A stretch of 64,000 nt of DNA from JAJCYL01 sp965206015 (GTDB taxonomy: Bacteria > Bacteroidota > Bacteroidia > Cytophagales > Cyclobacteriaceae). Positions 37,761 through 46,941 of this stretch are shown one piece after another (the first letter of the stretch is position 1; the number at the start of each line of letters is the position of its first letter). Made by a program: the position numbers and the translations under genes. The stretch covers positions 186,001-250,000 of the forward strand of contig CBDBIW010000002.1 in NCBI GenBank assembly GCA_965206015.1. The letters are read 5' to 3'. The notes beneath the pieces were generated by a model. That model searched no databases. It was not told where the DNA came from and saw only the letters and a program-made list of their open reading frames with translations.

Positions 37761-38255
37761 TTATCCGGACGGATCGTTAATCATTTCTAGTTCAAGAAGT
37801 TTAGCCTCCTCGTAGCTCACAGACATGTAGCCTAAAACACCACCTGATGCCTCTGCAACTCGTTTGGCCATATCTTTCAGGCTACCATACAGTTTGATAG
37901 CGAACGACTTGTCTAATTTGACAAATATTCTATTCAGTCTTCTTAATTCTTTAGTAAGAATGGGAGAACGTTGAGCGGCCGAGGCTGGTAATTCATTAAT
38001 CAATTTGAGGAGCTTGCTTTCAAAATCCTCTGCCACTAATTGATAAAATTCCGCTAATCCTTCCCGAGCTCGGGTTTTTTTTGATTTGGCCGTCGCTACA
38101 GCCTCTTTTATTTCGTTCTTATCAATATTATCATCTGCGCCAGCAATTAAAATACTTACCAGCACAGGTGCCTTTAATAACGCTTGAACTTCGTCGTCTC
38201 TAAGATTCTTTAACTCTGGGATCATTTTACTGGTTTTGCTAACCGTTTCAGTCAC
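37761..38255 (-). CDS. TerB-like helical protein (164 aa)
   Basis: An all-helical protein with a TerB-like acidic segment: PVLVSILIAGADDNIDKNEI near residue 30-49 resembles the DxNxDxxE turn seen in the TerB genes at 8558-9385. The remainder is a charged helical region without known motifs. The start is a GTG at 38255; an ATG at 38225 is an alternative. It is monocistronic with a clear terminator. The family assignment is tentative. Confidence 0.5.
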   Translation of the reverse strand: MTETVSKTSKMIPELKNLRDDEVQALLKAPVLVSILIAGADDNIDKNEIKEAVATAKSKKTRAREGLAEFYQLVAEDFESKLLKLINELPASAAQRSPILTKELRRLNRIFVKLDKSFAIKLYGSLKDMAKRVAEASGGVLGYMSVSYEEAKLLELEMINDPSG

Positions 38256-38341
38256 GAAAATAAAGATATTTCCGACTATAATTAATTGGTGAAATTACTT
38301 ATATGCAAAAATGACTTTTTTTCAGGAAAAACAGCTCAAAC

Positions 38342-39247
38342 TCAAGCCTGTTTTAATAACAGTCCAATTCCAAATGTGATTACAAAAAGAAGGGTGGTTA
38401 ATGCCATTTGCTTCAAATAAGGGTCTAAATCCGCAGGTTTAGACTTATTAGTAACAGCTATTCCATTTATTAATAATAGAGGGGAACCGAGTAAGAATAT
38501 TAATTGGTTATACCCCGAAAAGTTAATGATAACGAAAGCGATGGCTGTGGCCAGTCCGCACATCAGTAAGACCCAGTGATAAATCACTGCATTGGCCCTG
38601 CCAATTCTTACCGGAATTGACATTTTTCCAGCCTGTTGGTCCGATTCAATATCTCGAATATTATTTATGTTGAGAACGGCCACCGAGAAAAATCCACAAC
38701 TTAAGGAGGGTAATACAATTGTCCAGTCAATAGACTGAGTAAATAGAAAATAAGTACCCATGACTCCAATTAAACCGAAAAAAATTAATACAGAGAAGTC
38801 TCCTAATCCGACATAACCATATGGTTTTTTACCAGCAGTGTAGGTGATGGCTGCAATAATGGCCAAAACTCCCAGGACAAGGAAAGTGACGAATATTCGA
38901 ATATTTTCTCCAAATGCAAACCACAAAAGGCATAGCCCGGATAGCAATGATAGAACCACAAAAAGCTTAATAGCCGACTGCATTGATTCAAGAGTAATTG
39001 TTCCTGATTGGACCGCTCTAGAGGGACCCTGTCGACTGGCAGAATCGACCCCATGTATGGAATCACCATAGTCATTAGACAGGTTTGATAATATTTGAAG
39101 GAAGGTTGTAGTCAGAATACAAAATAGAAAAACCACGCTATCGAAAGCCCCGTGGTATGCTGCCAGAAAAGCACCCATACCAATACAAGCCAGTGAGAGT
39201 GGTAAGGTTCGTGGCCTTGAAGCTTCAATCCAGGGTTTTAATATCAT
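38342..39247 (-). CDS. menA: 1,4-dihydroxy-2-naphthoate octaprenyltransferase
   Basis: A 301-residue UbiA-family prenyltransferase of menaquinone synthesis, joining a polyprenyl chain to dihydroxynaphthoate in the inner membrane. About eight helices are visible. The first Asp-rich motif is SNDYGDSIHGVD (about 56-67), preceded by the N-terminal EASRPRTLPLS typical of MenA. The second is NNIRDIESDQQAGK. It lies 5 bp downstream of argS on the same strand; operon membership with argS is likely. Other men genes are not in the window. Confidence 0.92.
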   Translation of the reverse strand: MILKPWIEASRPRTLPLSLACIGMGAFLAAYHGAFDSVVFLFCILTTTFLQILSNLSNDYGDSIHGVDSASRQGPSRAVQSGTITLESMQSAIKLFVVLSLLSGLCLLWFAFGENIRIFVTFLVLGVLAIIAAITYTAGKKPYGYVGLGDFSVLIFFGLIGVMGTYFLFTQSIDWTIVLPSLSCGFFSVAVLNINNIRDIESDQQAGKMSIPVRIGRANAVIYHWVLLMCGLATAIAFVIINFSGYNQLIFLLGSPLLLINGIAVTNKSKPADLDPYLKQMALTTLLFVITFGIGLLLKQA

Positions 39248-39252
39248 ACAAA

Positions 39253-41028
39253 TTACATCCTTTCAGGAGCCTTCACTCCAAGCAGAGCCAATCCCTTTTT
39301 TAATACGTCGGCAACTTGAATAGATAAAACTACTCTTAAAGAAGTGATTTCGGAATTTGCCTCCCCAAAAATTGATAATTCAGTGTAAAATCTGTTGTAT
39401 TCTTTTGCCAAGTCATAGACATATTGCGCTATCACTGAAGGTGCGTAATTTTCTGCTGCCTCGCTTATTTTTTCAGGATACTGTACCAGCAATCGTATCA
39501 ATTCTAATTCCTGAGATTCCAGTTTCAAATTATCTGCAATGTTAGTAGATATGCCAGTTTCCTTGGCTCTTCTAATAATAGCGGATATCCTTGAGTGAGT
39601 ATACTGTATGAATGGGCCGGTATTCCCCTGAAATTCTATGGATTCTTCTGGATTGAAGAGCATGCGTTTTTGGGGATCCACTTTTAGCAGGTAATACTTT
39701 AATGCGCCTAACCCCAGCGTATGATAGAGCATTTCGGCCTGGTCGTCATCGAATCCTTCAATTTTCCCGAGCTCTTTGGTTTTGGACTCAGCCTTGTCTC
39801 TCATTTCATCGATTAATTCATCTGCATCAACTACGGTGCCTTCTCTTGATTTCATTTTACCAGACGGTAAATCAACCATGCCATATGACAAGTGATAAAG
39901 TCCAGGGGCATACTCCCGGCCTAATTTCCCTATAATTAAGTACAACACCTTGAAATGATAATCCTGTTCGTTCCCTACAACATAGATGCTTTTTTCGAAA
40001 GGATAATCATTATGTCGCATGTCCGCAGTTCCCAGGTCCTGGGTCATATAGACTGCGGTGCCGTCCGAACGAAGCAAGAGTTTTTTGTCAAGGCCATCGC
40101 TCTCCAGATCTACCCACACAGATCCGTCCTCATTTTTGTAAAAAATACCAGAATTCAGACCTTCTTCAATAAGGTCTTTCCCTAGAAGATAGGTGTCAGA
40201 CTCATAATAGAATTTGTCAAAATCGACACCCATTTTCTCATACGTAGTATTGAAGCCCTCATAGACCCATCCATTTATTTTCTTCCAAAGGGCAACTGTA
40301 TCGGCATCTCCATTTTCCCATTTTTTGAGCGTTGCCTGCGCCTCTATAAGGATAGGGGCTTCTTTCTTAGCAATTTCAACATTGGTGCCATTGGCGGTCA
40401 TTGATTCGATCTCTTTTTTATACTCCTGATCAAATCTTACATAATACTTTCCAATTAGATGATCGCCCTTTACATCAACTGATTCTGGTGTTTCATCTTC
40501 ACCGAATTTCTCATAGGCTACCATAGATTTACAAATGTGAATCCCTCGGTCATTGATTATCTGGACTTTGCGTACTTCATATCCACTGGCCTTGAGAATT
40601 TCAGCCACCGAGTAACCAATGAAATTATTGCGGAGATGCCCGAGGTGAAGCGGTTTGTTGGTATTTGGTGAGGAGTACTCCACCATGACTTTCCGACCAT
40701 TTGAGGGAGTAAAGCCGAAACTGGTGTCTGCCTGTATATCTTTGAGGCTATCAAGCCAGACGCTATCGTCAAGCGTAAAATTGAGGAATCCCTTAACTAC
40801 GTTGTAGGAGGAAATGAGCTTAGAGTTTTCCTGAAGGTACTCTCCAATTACTTTACCCGTTTCTTCGGGACTCATTTTTGAGACTTTCAAAAAGGGGAAA
40901 GTTACCAAAGTGTGAGAGCCATCAAAATCTTTTCTTGTGGGTTGTAGACTAAGGGATCTGGAATCAATTTCATGATTAAACAAAAATTTGAAAGCCGTTG
41001 ATATTTCCTGTTTTAAGTTGTTTTCCAA
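39253..41028 (-). CDS. argS: Arginyl-tRNA synthetase
   Basis: A class I aminoacyl-tRNA synthetase of about 591 residues that charges tRNA-Arg. The HIGH-like motif is HLGHLRNNF near residue 118, and the KMSK-like site is GKMKSREGT. The N-terminal Add1 domain and the C-terminal anticodon-binding domain (DALR, with FNRFYTELSIF-like packing) are present. No ATG exists near the N-terminus. A TTG at 41028 fits family N-termini best, with a second TTG at 41046 possible. It is followed by menA after 5 bp. Confidence 0.95.
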   Translation of the reverse strand: MENNLKQEISTAFKFLFNHEIDSRSLSLQPTRKDFDGSHTLVTFPFLKVSKMSPEETGKVIGEYLQENSKLISSYNVVKGFLNFTLDDSVWLDSLKDIQADTSFGFTPSNGRKVMVEYSSPNTNKPLHLGHLRNNFIGYSVAEILKASGYEVRKVQIINDRGIHICKSMVAYEKFGEDETPESVDVKGDHLIGKYYVRFDQEYKKEIESMTANGTNVEIAKKEAPILIEAQATLKKWENGDADTVALWKKINGWVYEGFNTTYEKMGVDFDKFYYESDTYLLGKDLIEEGLNSGIFYKNEDGSVWVDLESDGLDKKLLLRSDGTAVYMTQDLGTADMRHNDYPFEKSIYVVGNEQDYHFKVLYLIIGKLGREYAPGLYHLSYGMVDLPSGKMKSREGTVVDADELIDEMRDKAESKTKELGKIEGFDDDQAEMLYHTLGLGALKYYLLKVDPQKRMLFNPEESIEFQGNTGPFIQYTHSRISAIIRRAKETGISTNIADNLKLESQELELIRLLVQYPEKISEAAENYAPSVIAQYVYDLAKEYNRFYTELSIFGEANSEITSLRVVLSIQVADVLKKGLALLGVKAPERM

Positions 41029-41315
41029 AGTGATTTTCCCGGTCAAAAAAAGAGGTGCAAAGTTAAAGACCCGAAGTTGCTATAAAAATAGTTTGGCTGT
41101 GGTTTAACAGAAAGAATCAAAATCTGACAGGGGGTATTGATAAACTCTAACTATTACAAGGTGGCGTTCTAATTTGATAGTTGGTAGATGAGTTGGTCAG
41201 TTCTAACAAAAGAATCACAGGCCAGTAACATTTGAGTATAGAGTGATTTTAGTGGCAACTGTTTGCCCCATAGAAACGTTATAACAGCTATTATCAATTA
41301 ATTTAAAATTACGGG

Positions 41316-41807
41316 ATGAGAGTTATGGAACTAAGAAAACTTTTTATAGTGATGATGATGTTAATAAAGGGAAGCACCATATTTGGGCAATCTGGAGATT
41401 CTGGAGATGTGAAATATAGCTGTCAGTCAGGAGCAGTGGCTTTCGACGGGTATGATTTGGTAAGTTATTTTGATAAGAACCCGGTTAAGGGTAAGAAGCA
41501 GCATAGTACTATTTATGACGGCATTGTATTGACTTTTGCCAGTAAACAGAACTTGGAGATGTTCTTAGAATCACCCAAAAGGTATATGCCGGCTTATGGG
41601 GGTTGGTGTGCTACAGGAGTGGCTCATAATAAACTGGTGGTTCCGAATTTTGCCATGTACAAGATTCAGAATGATCAAATCCTGTTTTTTGAGGTAATGG
41701 GATTTTTTAATGGATTTTCCCAGTGGGAAAAAGACCCATTAAAAAACGAATTTCTGGCTGACAAACATTATAGGGAATCAGTTAGAGCTAAAAGAGGAGC
41801 AGATTAA
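41316..41807 (+). CDS. YHS-domain exported protein, copy 2
   Basis: A 163-residue protein with a signal peptide (hydrophobic residues about 9-23) and a YHS domain: AFDGYDLVSYFDKNPVKG and PAYGGWCATGVAHN. The layout matches the copy at 28160-28624. Residues after the signal contain a short SGDSGD duplication from a 9-bp tandem repeat. Two ATGs (41316 and 41325) are possible starts. An IS3 relic begins just downstream. Confidence 0.85.
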   Translation: MRVMELRKLFIVMMMLIKGSTIFGQSGDSGDVKYSCQSGAVAFDGYDLVSYFDKNPVKGKKQHSTIYDGIVLTFASKQNLEMFLESPKRYMPAYGGWCATGVAHNKLVVPNFAMYKIQNDQILFFEVMGFFNGFSQWEKDPLKNEFLADKHYRESVRAKRGAD

Positions 41808-41879
41808 TGGTTTCTGGCAATTGATAAAAAGAAAAGTAATGCGGCCCACAGGCTTGCATTGCTTTCTCAACCAGCTATG

Positions 41880-42217
41880 GAATTAGATACAAGTGCAATA
41901 CCCAGCTAAATTCTGAGTATTTCCACTTTGGTGCTGGTGTCTCTTTTGATTGAGGTCCATGGCTGTTTGAGGGTTATGCCAACTGAAAGTACCATGTTTT
42001 CGCAACCAAGATCAACACCGTACTACAACCTTGGATATCATAATGTTTCCGGGCTTGCTTATAGGGCATCTCGCCCTTTTCAACCTGAGATATTACTGCC
42101 AATTTAAAGCCCATATTTATAGTCACGCTGCGTCCGCTTTTTCTGTAGTTCCCTCTCTTCTTTTTCCTTTTGCATAAAATAAGTCGATTTTATGTCAACT
42201 TATTTTAGGACGGATCA
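41880..42217 (-). mobile_element. IS3-family relic, inverted partner of the element at 24199
   Basis: Read on the minus strand from 42217 it begins with TGATCCGTCCT and the same leader as the copy at 24199. It then encodes orfA-like MQKEKEERELQKKRTQRDY with frameshifts, followed by KQARKHYDIQG and STVLIWLRKHGTFSW. It extends further into orfA than the other copy but lacks orfB. About 18 kb separates the two copies. Confidence 0.75.
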
Positions 42218-42222
42218 GATCA

Positions 42223-42353
42223 TTGGCAAACTTCATTACAAACCTTATCTCCGGACTGATTGCTTATTCATTCTTTCAGAAAAAACCAACCATCAAATAC
42301 CAACCTGTCAAAAACTCAACAATTAGCTGTATTTTAAAATTGAACTCAGGTTT
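42223..42353 (+). pseudogene. Possible transposase C-terminal fragment
   Basis: A frame of about 40 codons reads ANFITNLISGLIAYSFFQKK, followed by a basic tail, then runs out. The pattern (hydrophobic helix, then KKPTI) is reminiscent of the C-terminus of IS982/IS4-type transposases. It lies against an IS3 relic. No more of the gene is present, so the assignment is weak. Confidence 0.3.
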
Positions 42354-43082
42354 TTACGTTGTTGGTGCTTTCTTAGAAATCTTGAATGATTTTCGTTCTT
42401 TGTGACTGCAATATCCGCAGGTGTAGTATTTCATCAATTCCCCTTCCTCTTCTTGCGAAGCTTCTTTGATCAATTCTTCTTTACCAATTCTCAAAGTCTG
42501 ATAGTTACATTCTGAACATCTGAGTGCATGTAATCTTCCGTTATATTTTTCGATTTGAGTAAATCCGGTTTCTTTATCTATCCATACATCATAATCAACT
42601 GAAAATGCGTCCTCTTCAGCCTGCATACCTTCGTCCAGGTAATCGTCCTCTTCTTCCTCACTCAACAGGGTCATCTTATTACCGTTTTCAGGATTAACTC
42701 TTTCAGAATAGCGTAACCCCTTAAGTCTTTTCTCTATGTAAAAAGGGTAATAAAACTTGAGTATCTGCTGTACTACAACACCAACTATACCCGCCATCAT
42801 TGCACTTAATCCGATCCATATAATAAAAATAATTACAGTTTGTTGCTCTTTTATAGTATTTGAATAAATAGCTCCTCCAATAATAACCAGAAGCGCACTG
42901 TACCAGAGCAGGTTAATCTCATTCAAATTGATGTAGTCGTACTTTGTCTTGTAGTCCTTGGTTGTCATCAATTTAATCAAGTGCCCTACCAAGATTAACA
43001 ACCCGACACCAATAGCTGCGTATGCGGCCATTCTGCCATACATGTTCCAACTTGCTAATAGTTCTGGCGAAATTTTTTGCAT
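42354..43082 (-). CDS. Membrane protein with C-terminal zinc-ribbon-like CxxC pair
   Basis: A 242-residue protein. Three helices (about 15-36, 58-78 and 84-110) precede an acidic linker (EEEEDDYLDEG) and a soluble tail with LRCSECNYQT and YYTCGYCSHK, a CxxC...CxxC pair fit for a zinc ribbon. I recognise no named family. The acidic linker and cytosolic zinc-binding tail suggest a regulatory or assembly function, but this is inference. A long, gene-free 298-bp region lies upstream. Confidence 0.5.
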   Translation of the reverse strand: MQKISPELLASWNMYGRMAAYAAIGVGLLILVGHLIKLMTTKDYKTKYDYINLNEINLLWYSALLVIIGGAIYSNTIKEQQTVIIFIIWIGLSAMMAGIVGVVVQQILKFYYPFYIEKRLKGLRYSERVNPENGNKMTLLSEEEEDDYLDEGMQAEEDAFSVDYDVWIDKETGFTQIEKYNGRLHALRCSECNYQTLRIGKEELIKEASQEEEGELMKYYTCGYCSHKERKSFKISKKAPTT

Positions 43083-43361
43083 AGCAATAAATCTTTAAAT
43101 GTTAATTTGTTTTACCTCAATATAACCTAACCTTAGCTAATTATACAATCATATCGAAAATCGAAAGTAAATTATTATTCTGCCAAAGAATAAAGATTCT
43201 GTCATTATTCGATAAATACATCCCAGTACATACTTATTGCAGCCTAATTTCGTTTACTTTTTCAGTCCGCTTTGTACGATGGCATGATTTATCTATAAAG
43301 TCATTCTCCAATTTGAGACTAAGTAATCCTTATTAGCTGAAAATTATTATTCAAATATTCA

Positions 43362-43383
43362 TACCTTTGTTTTCATACCTTTG
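43362..43383 (+). promoter_or_regulatory. Duplicated -7-like element TACCTTTG
   Basis: TACCTTTG occurs at 43362-43369 and again at 43376-43383 because a 14-bp unit (43360-43373) is perfectly repeated. Both fit TAnnTTTG and lie 28-49 bp before the ATG at 43411. No -33 TTTG is found at the expected distance, so activity is uncertain. Confidence 0.45.
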
Positions 43384-43410
43384 TTTTTTTTAAATCTTAA
43401 GCAAGCAATA

Positions 43411-44382
43411 ATGACAAAACTTAACAACTATTTATTAAGATTTCTGGCGACGGGAAGCATCGTATTTCTTGCCAGTTGCATTGAGGACGATCCAATGCCG
43501 ACTACAAATCCCACTATTTCAATAACTGCGGGTGATTTTGATGACAATAATGAGGCGACGGGTGAAGCTGGTGATGTTGTAACTGCTTCTCTAACAGTTA
43601 ATGCAGAAGGTGGTTTTAACACACTGAGAATTACAAAGAGCGGTGGTGAACCATTTGATGAAATTGTAGAAACTAAAATGGTTGGCGAAGCTGGTCCAGC
43701 ACAATTCACTACTACATTCACATACACGTTAGTTGAAGAGGAAGAAGGAGTAACTGTTACGTTCACAGTACAAGCGGTTGATGACACCGACGATGCAAAC
43801 ACAGGCAGTATTACGCTTACAGTAGTAACAGAAGAACCAGCATCTCCCGATGCGAGAGTTTATTCTGTTATCCTATTGGAAGCACCATTAGAAGGTACTG
43901 GTGGAGGAAATCCTACTTCCGAGACTTTCTTTTCATCAGAGGATGGAGAGACCTATTCAATTGATGAGGTAGACGTTCCTGAAGCAATTTCTAAAACAAT
44001 TGATTTCGGATATTTCTTTGGTACCTCCAGCGGAGCCAACCTGGCATCTCCTGTTGACTATGCAATTTATGATCTTACGGATGCAGGATTTAATTGGTCA
44101 ATTCTAAATGAGACAGAATTCAGAGAGACCACTCTAACATCAGAGGATTTGCTAATCACTACGTTTGCAGATATTGACGAAGCATTTGAAAGCGGAACCG
44201 CACCAAGTGATCCAAGTACTATTTCAGGTCTTGCTATGGGTGATGTAATTGCTTTTCAAACAGATTCGGACAAAGATGATGGAAGTAAACGTGGTTTGAT
44301 TCTCGTCAACGACCTTGTTGAGGGCAATGGATCCGATGGTGAAATTGACCTTGAGATTCATATTCAAGAAAAAGCAAATTAA
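43411..44382 (+). CDS. Lipoprotein of unknown function (323 aa)
   Basis: The ATG at 43411 is followed by a hydrophobic stretch and a lipobox (VFLASC, Cys about 23). The mature protein is acidic and rich in Thr, with beta-type repeats (ISITAGDFDDNN, VTASLTVNAEGG, TFTVQAVDDTDDANTG) resembling PKD/cadherin-like extracellular modules. The second half (about 150-320) has no known motif. A strong terminator follows directly. It is probably surface-exposed. Confidence 0.6.
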   Translation: MTKLNNYLLRFLATGSIVFLASCIEDDPMPTTNPTISITAGDFDDNNEATGEAGDVVTASLTVNAEGGFNTLRITKSGGEPFDEIVETKMVGEAGPAQFTTTFTYTLVEEEEGVTVTFTVQAVDDTDDANTGSITLTVVTEEPASPDARVYSVILLEAPLEGTGGGNPTSETFFSSEDGETYSIDEVDVPEAISKTIDFGYFFGTSSGANLASPVDYAIYDLTDAGFNWSILNETEFRETTLTSEDLLITTFADIDEAFESGTAPSDPSTISGLAMGDVIAFQTDSDKDDGSKRGLILVNDLVEGNGSDGEIDLEIHIQEKAN

Positions 44383-44402
44383 GGTTAGAAAATACGTGGC
44401 AA

Positions 44403-44430
44403 ACCCCGGCTTTTAAGTCGGGGTTTTTTT
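44403..44430 (+). terminator. Rho-independent terminator after the lipoprotein gene
   Basis: ACCCCG-g-CTT pairs with AAG-t-CGGGGT, followed by seven T. The next minus-strand frame ends four bases beyond, so it may serve both directions. Confidence 0.9.
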
Positions 44431-44433
44431 ATG

Positions 44434-45052
44434 TCAATTTTCTGGCAATTGATAACTGGATGACTTTTTAAATCGCCTCACTGGCCGCGTTAAACTATCG
44501 GCATATCTCGGAAACGGCACTTTGTTAATATTATCGAATTCATGATCCTGATGAAAGAAATCATTGTACCCGGGATTCAATTGGAAAGTTTCCCTCAAAT
44601 GGAAAGTTTCCCTCAAACATTTAACTGTCAGGTTTCGGTTATTGAATCGATTGGTGCTAATTGCCTTGGTATAAAGTGTTTGAGCTGAATCAACACCTCT
44701 CATTAATGCCGTATCCAAAAGAGCGAGGGATGAATAGCACTTATTTGCTAGGAGATAAGCCAATCCAGGATTGTAAGCCGTGGTGCTACTGTTACTATTA
44801 GATTTACTCAATGATTCGATGGCACTGATGTAATCCCCACACTTAATCTCAGCTACTCCACGAGATTCGTTATAGGCAGCATTGGAATTGAATTCTGAAC
44901 TCGCCTTTCCAAAGTTTTCCATAGCAACATCAAATCTTCCAGCCATTGAATTGACAATTCCCAAATTGGTTCATGTTTCATTTGACGGTTTGATATCCAT
45001 TGATTTCAATAAGAGATCATTAGCCTTCGCTAAATGCTGATTCCCAGGTCAG
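44434..45052 (-). pseudogene. TPR-protein remnant truncated by an IS3 element
   Basis: The open part (44434-44964) encodes TPR-like helices: AGRFDVAMENFGKASSEF, then GDYISAIESLSKSN. Upstream in the same frame the TPR helix HLAKANDLLLKSMDIKPSNE continues past a TGA (44971-44973), up to the left end of the IS3 relic at 45053. The 5' part is missing, cut by that insertion. An 18-bp tandem duplication (44582-44617) repeats LRETFH. The C-terminus (KVPFPRYADSLTRPVRRF) has no clear family. Confidence 0.7.
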
Positions 45053-46001
45053 GTAGCCTTACCTAAAAATCGGACAGTTTAAAAATGAACAAATCAGTAA
45101 CATTAGGAGCTTGAAGATGAGAATACCCGCTTGAAGAAGGTATATGCAGAATTGAGTTTGAACAATGTGATGCTCAAAGATGTATTGTCAAAAAAGTGGC
45201 AGGCCCTGTTGTCAAACGTGAGATGTGTGAGCATCTGATTTCGACCTATCATCAAAGTGTAAGAAGAGTTTGCATTGTATTGTCCTTCTGTCGGTCGATG
45301 TGGTATTATCAAAGCGTTCGGGATGGTCGACCTGTGATTGATAAGCTCACCGAACTGGCTGAACTATTGCCAACCAGAGGATTTGATACCTACTATGGAA
45401 GAATACGTCAACAGGGCTATGAATGGAGCAGGAACAAAGTGCTGAGGGTTTACAGACTCATGGAGCTTGAAGATGGGAAGGAAGTACAAGAAAAGACTTC
45501 CAAACCGTTTCAAGGAAACATTGAGCGTTCCTTCAAGACCTAATCACACCTGGAGTATGGATTTTATGAGTGATGCATTAACTGGTGGTCGTAAGATCAG
45601 GGTATTGAATGTAACCGATGGTTACAACCGAGAAGCTCTGGCCATTGAAGCAGCACTAAGTTTTCCTGCACACCGGGTTGATACGAACACTGGAAGTATT
45701 GGAAGAAGATCATGCTAAAGTTTATCCAGCCGGGCAAGCCGGCACAGAATGCCTACATCGAAAGGTTCAACAGAATATTCAGGGAAGATATTCTCAATGC
45801 CTATTGGTTTGAAGACCCGGAACAGGTAAGACTAATAGCTGAACAATGGAGAATGGATTACCCACACAGCTCTTTAAAAGGCATATCTCCAATAAACTAC
45901 CACCACCAGGCAATTCACAAAGAAAATACTAACCCCAGAGTAGCGGATTTAAATGAAAAAAAAAGTTGAATTTAGAATGGTCCGATAACTGGTAAGGCTA
46001 C
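45053..46001 (+). mobile_element. IS3-family (IS407-like) element relic
   Basis: The ends share GTAGCCTTACC (45053-45063 and, inverted, 45991-46001) plus ATCGGAC nearby. OrfB pieces lie in at least three frames. One carries VRRVCIVLSFCRSMWYY and RQQGYEWSRNKVLRVYRLM; one WSMDFMSDALTGGRKIRVLN; one FIQPGKPAQNAYIERFNR. The stretch between the first catalytic Asp and IQPGKPAQNAY is deleted, removing the second Asp. The element is dead and interrupts a TPR gene. Confidence 0.82.
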
Positions 46002-46102
46002 GACATCGAATCAATGAATAACAATTAGAAAATTCCCTTGAAGATTATTCAATAATTATGACAAATTTGTGCTTCATTGAAGTAGTCACCAAAAGACTGA
46101 TA

Positions 46103-46921
46103 ATGCAACCAAAAGATTCGAAACTAAAACAATTTGTTGATTCTGACGGCTTCCACAATTTTATAATATACCTGATAATATTTAACTCCATTACCATCGG
46201 TATGGAGACGTCTCCTGAATTAATAAATAAAATCGGGAATTGGTTCGAGTGGCTTGACAACATCATCCTTTATATTTTCATTGGCGAACTTACCCTTAAA
46301 CTCTTTGTCTATCGGTTAGATTTTTTCAAAAGTGGCTGGAATATTTTTGATTTTTTAATCGTGGCTATTGCCGCAGTGCCATTGGGAGGTCATTTGGCAG
46401 TTTTTAGAACACTTCGAATCTTACGAGCCTTACGCCTCCTTAACAATGTTCCCAAACTCCGTTTTATTATTGAGGCTATCATCCATGCAGTGCCGAGTAT
46501 CGGTTGGATAATGGTTTTACTGGCTATTATCTTTTACATCTTCGCAGTTTTGGGTACCAATTTCTACGGAGCTGCCTTCCCTCAATTCTTTGGCTCCATC
46601 GGAGAAAGCATGTTCACCCTATTTCAAATCATGACTTTGGAAGGTTGGTCGTCAGGCATAGCCCGTCCAATGATGGAGGAGTTACCTTATGCCTATATAT
46701 TCTTTATCCCCTTTATTTTAATTGCTACATATACCACACTCAATATCTTTATTGCGATTGTTGTGAATACCATGAATGAACTCCAGGTAAATGAATTGCA
46801 GAAGGAAGAAGACCGCATCAAAGCATTCATTAAAGAGGAGCACAAAGTGCTTGGTGATCAGTTGGATAACCTGAAGTCCCAACTCGATCAAATCGAAGAC
46901 GGTCTTAAAAAAAAGAAGTAG
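46103..46921 (+). CDS. Voltage-gated ion channel (NaChBac-like)
   Basis: A 272-residue single-domain six-helix channel subunit (expected to form tetramers). The S4 voltage sensor has arginines every third position (R102, R105, R108, R111 in FRTLRILRALRLL). The pore filter is TLEGWSS (178-184), compared with TLESWAS in NaChBac. The C-terminal LQVNELQKEEDRIKAFIKEE and the tail form a coiled coil. The glycine at filter position 181 could alter ion selectivity. ATGs at 46058 and 46103 are both possible; the latter gives a compact N-terminus. Confidence 0.88.
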   Translation: MQPKDSKLKQFVDSDGFHNFIIYLIIFNSITIGMETSPELINKIGNWFEWLDNIILYIFIGELTLKLFVYRLDFFKSGWNIFDFLIVAIAAVPLGGHLAVFRTLRILRALRLLNNVPKLRFIIEAIIHAVPSIGWIMVLLAIIFYIFAVLGTNFYGAAFPQFFGSIGESMFTLFQIMTLEGWSSGIARPMMEELPYAYIFFIPFILIATYTTLNIFIAIVVNTMNELQVNELQKEEDRIKAFIKEEHKVLGDQLDNLKSQLDQIEDGLKKKK

Positions 46922-46941
46922 CAACTCTCAATCTATCAATT

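Noticed and set aside
43428..43802. Antisense open frame opposite the lipoprotein gene
   Set aside because: A shadow of a low-complexity, Thr/Asp-rich coding region; no start signal or family.
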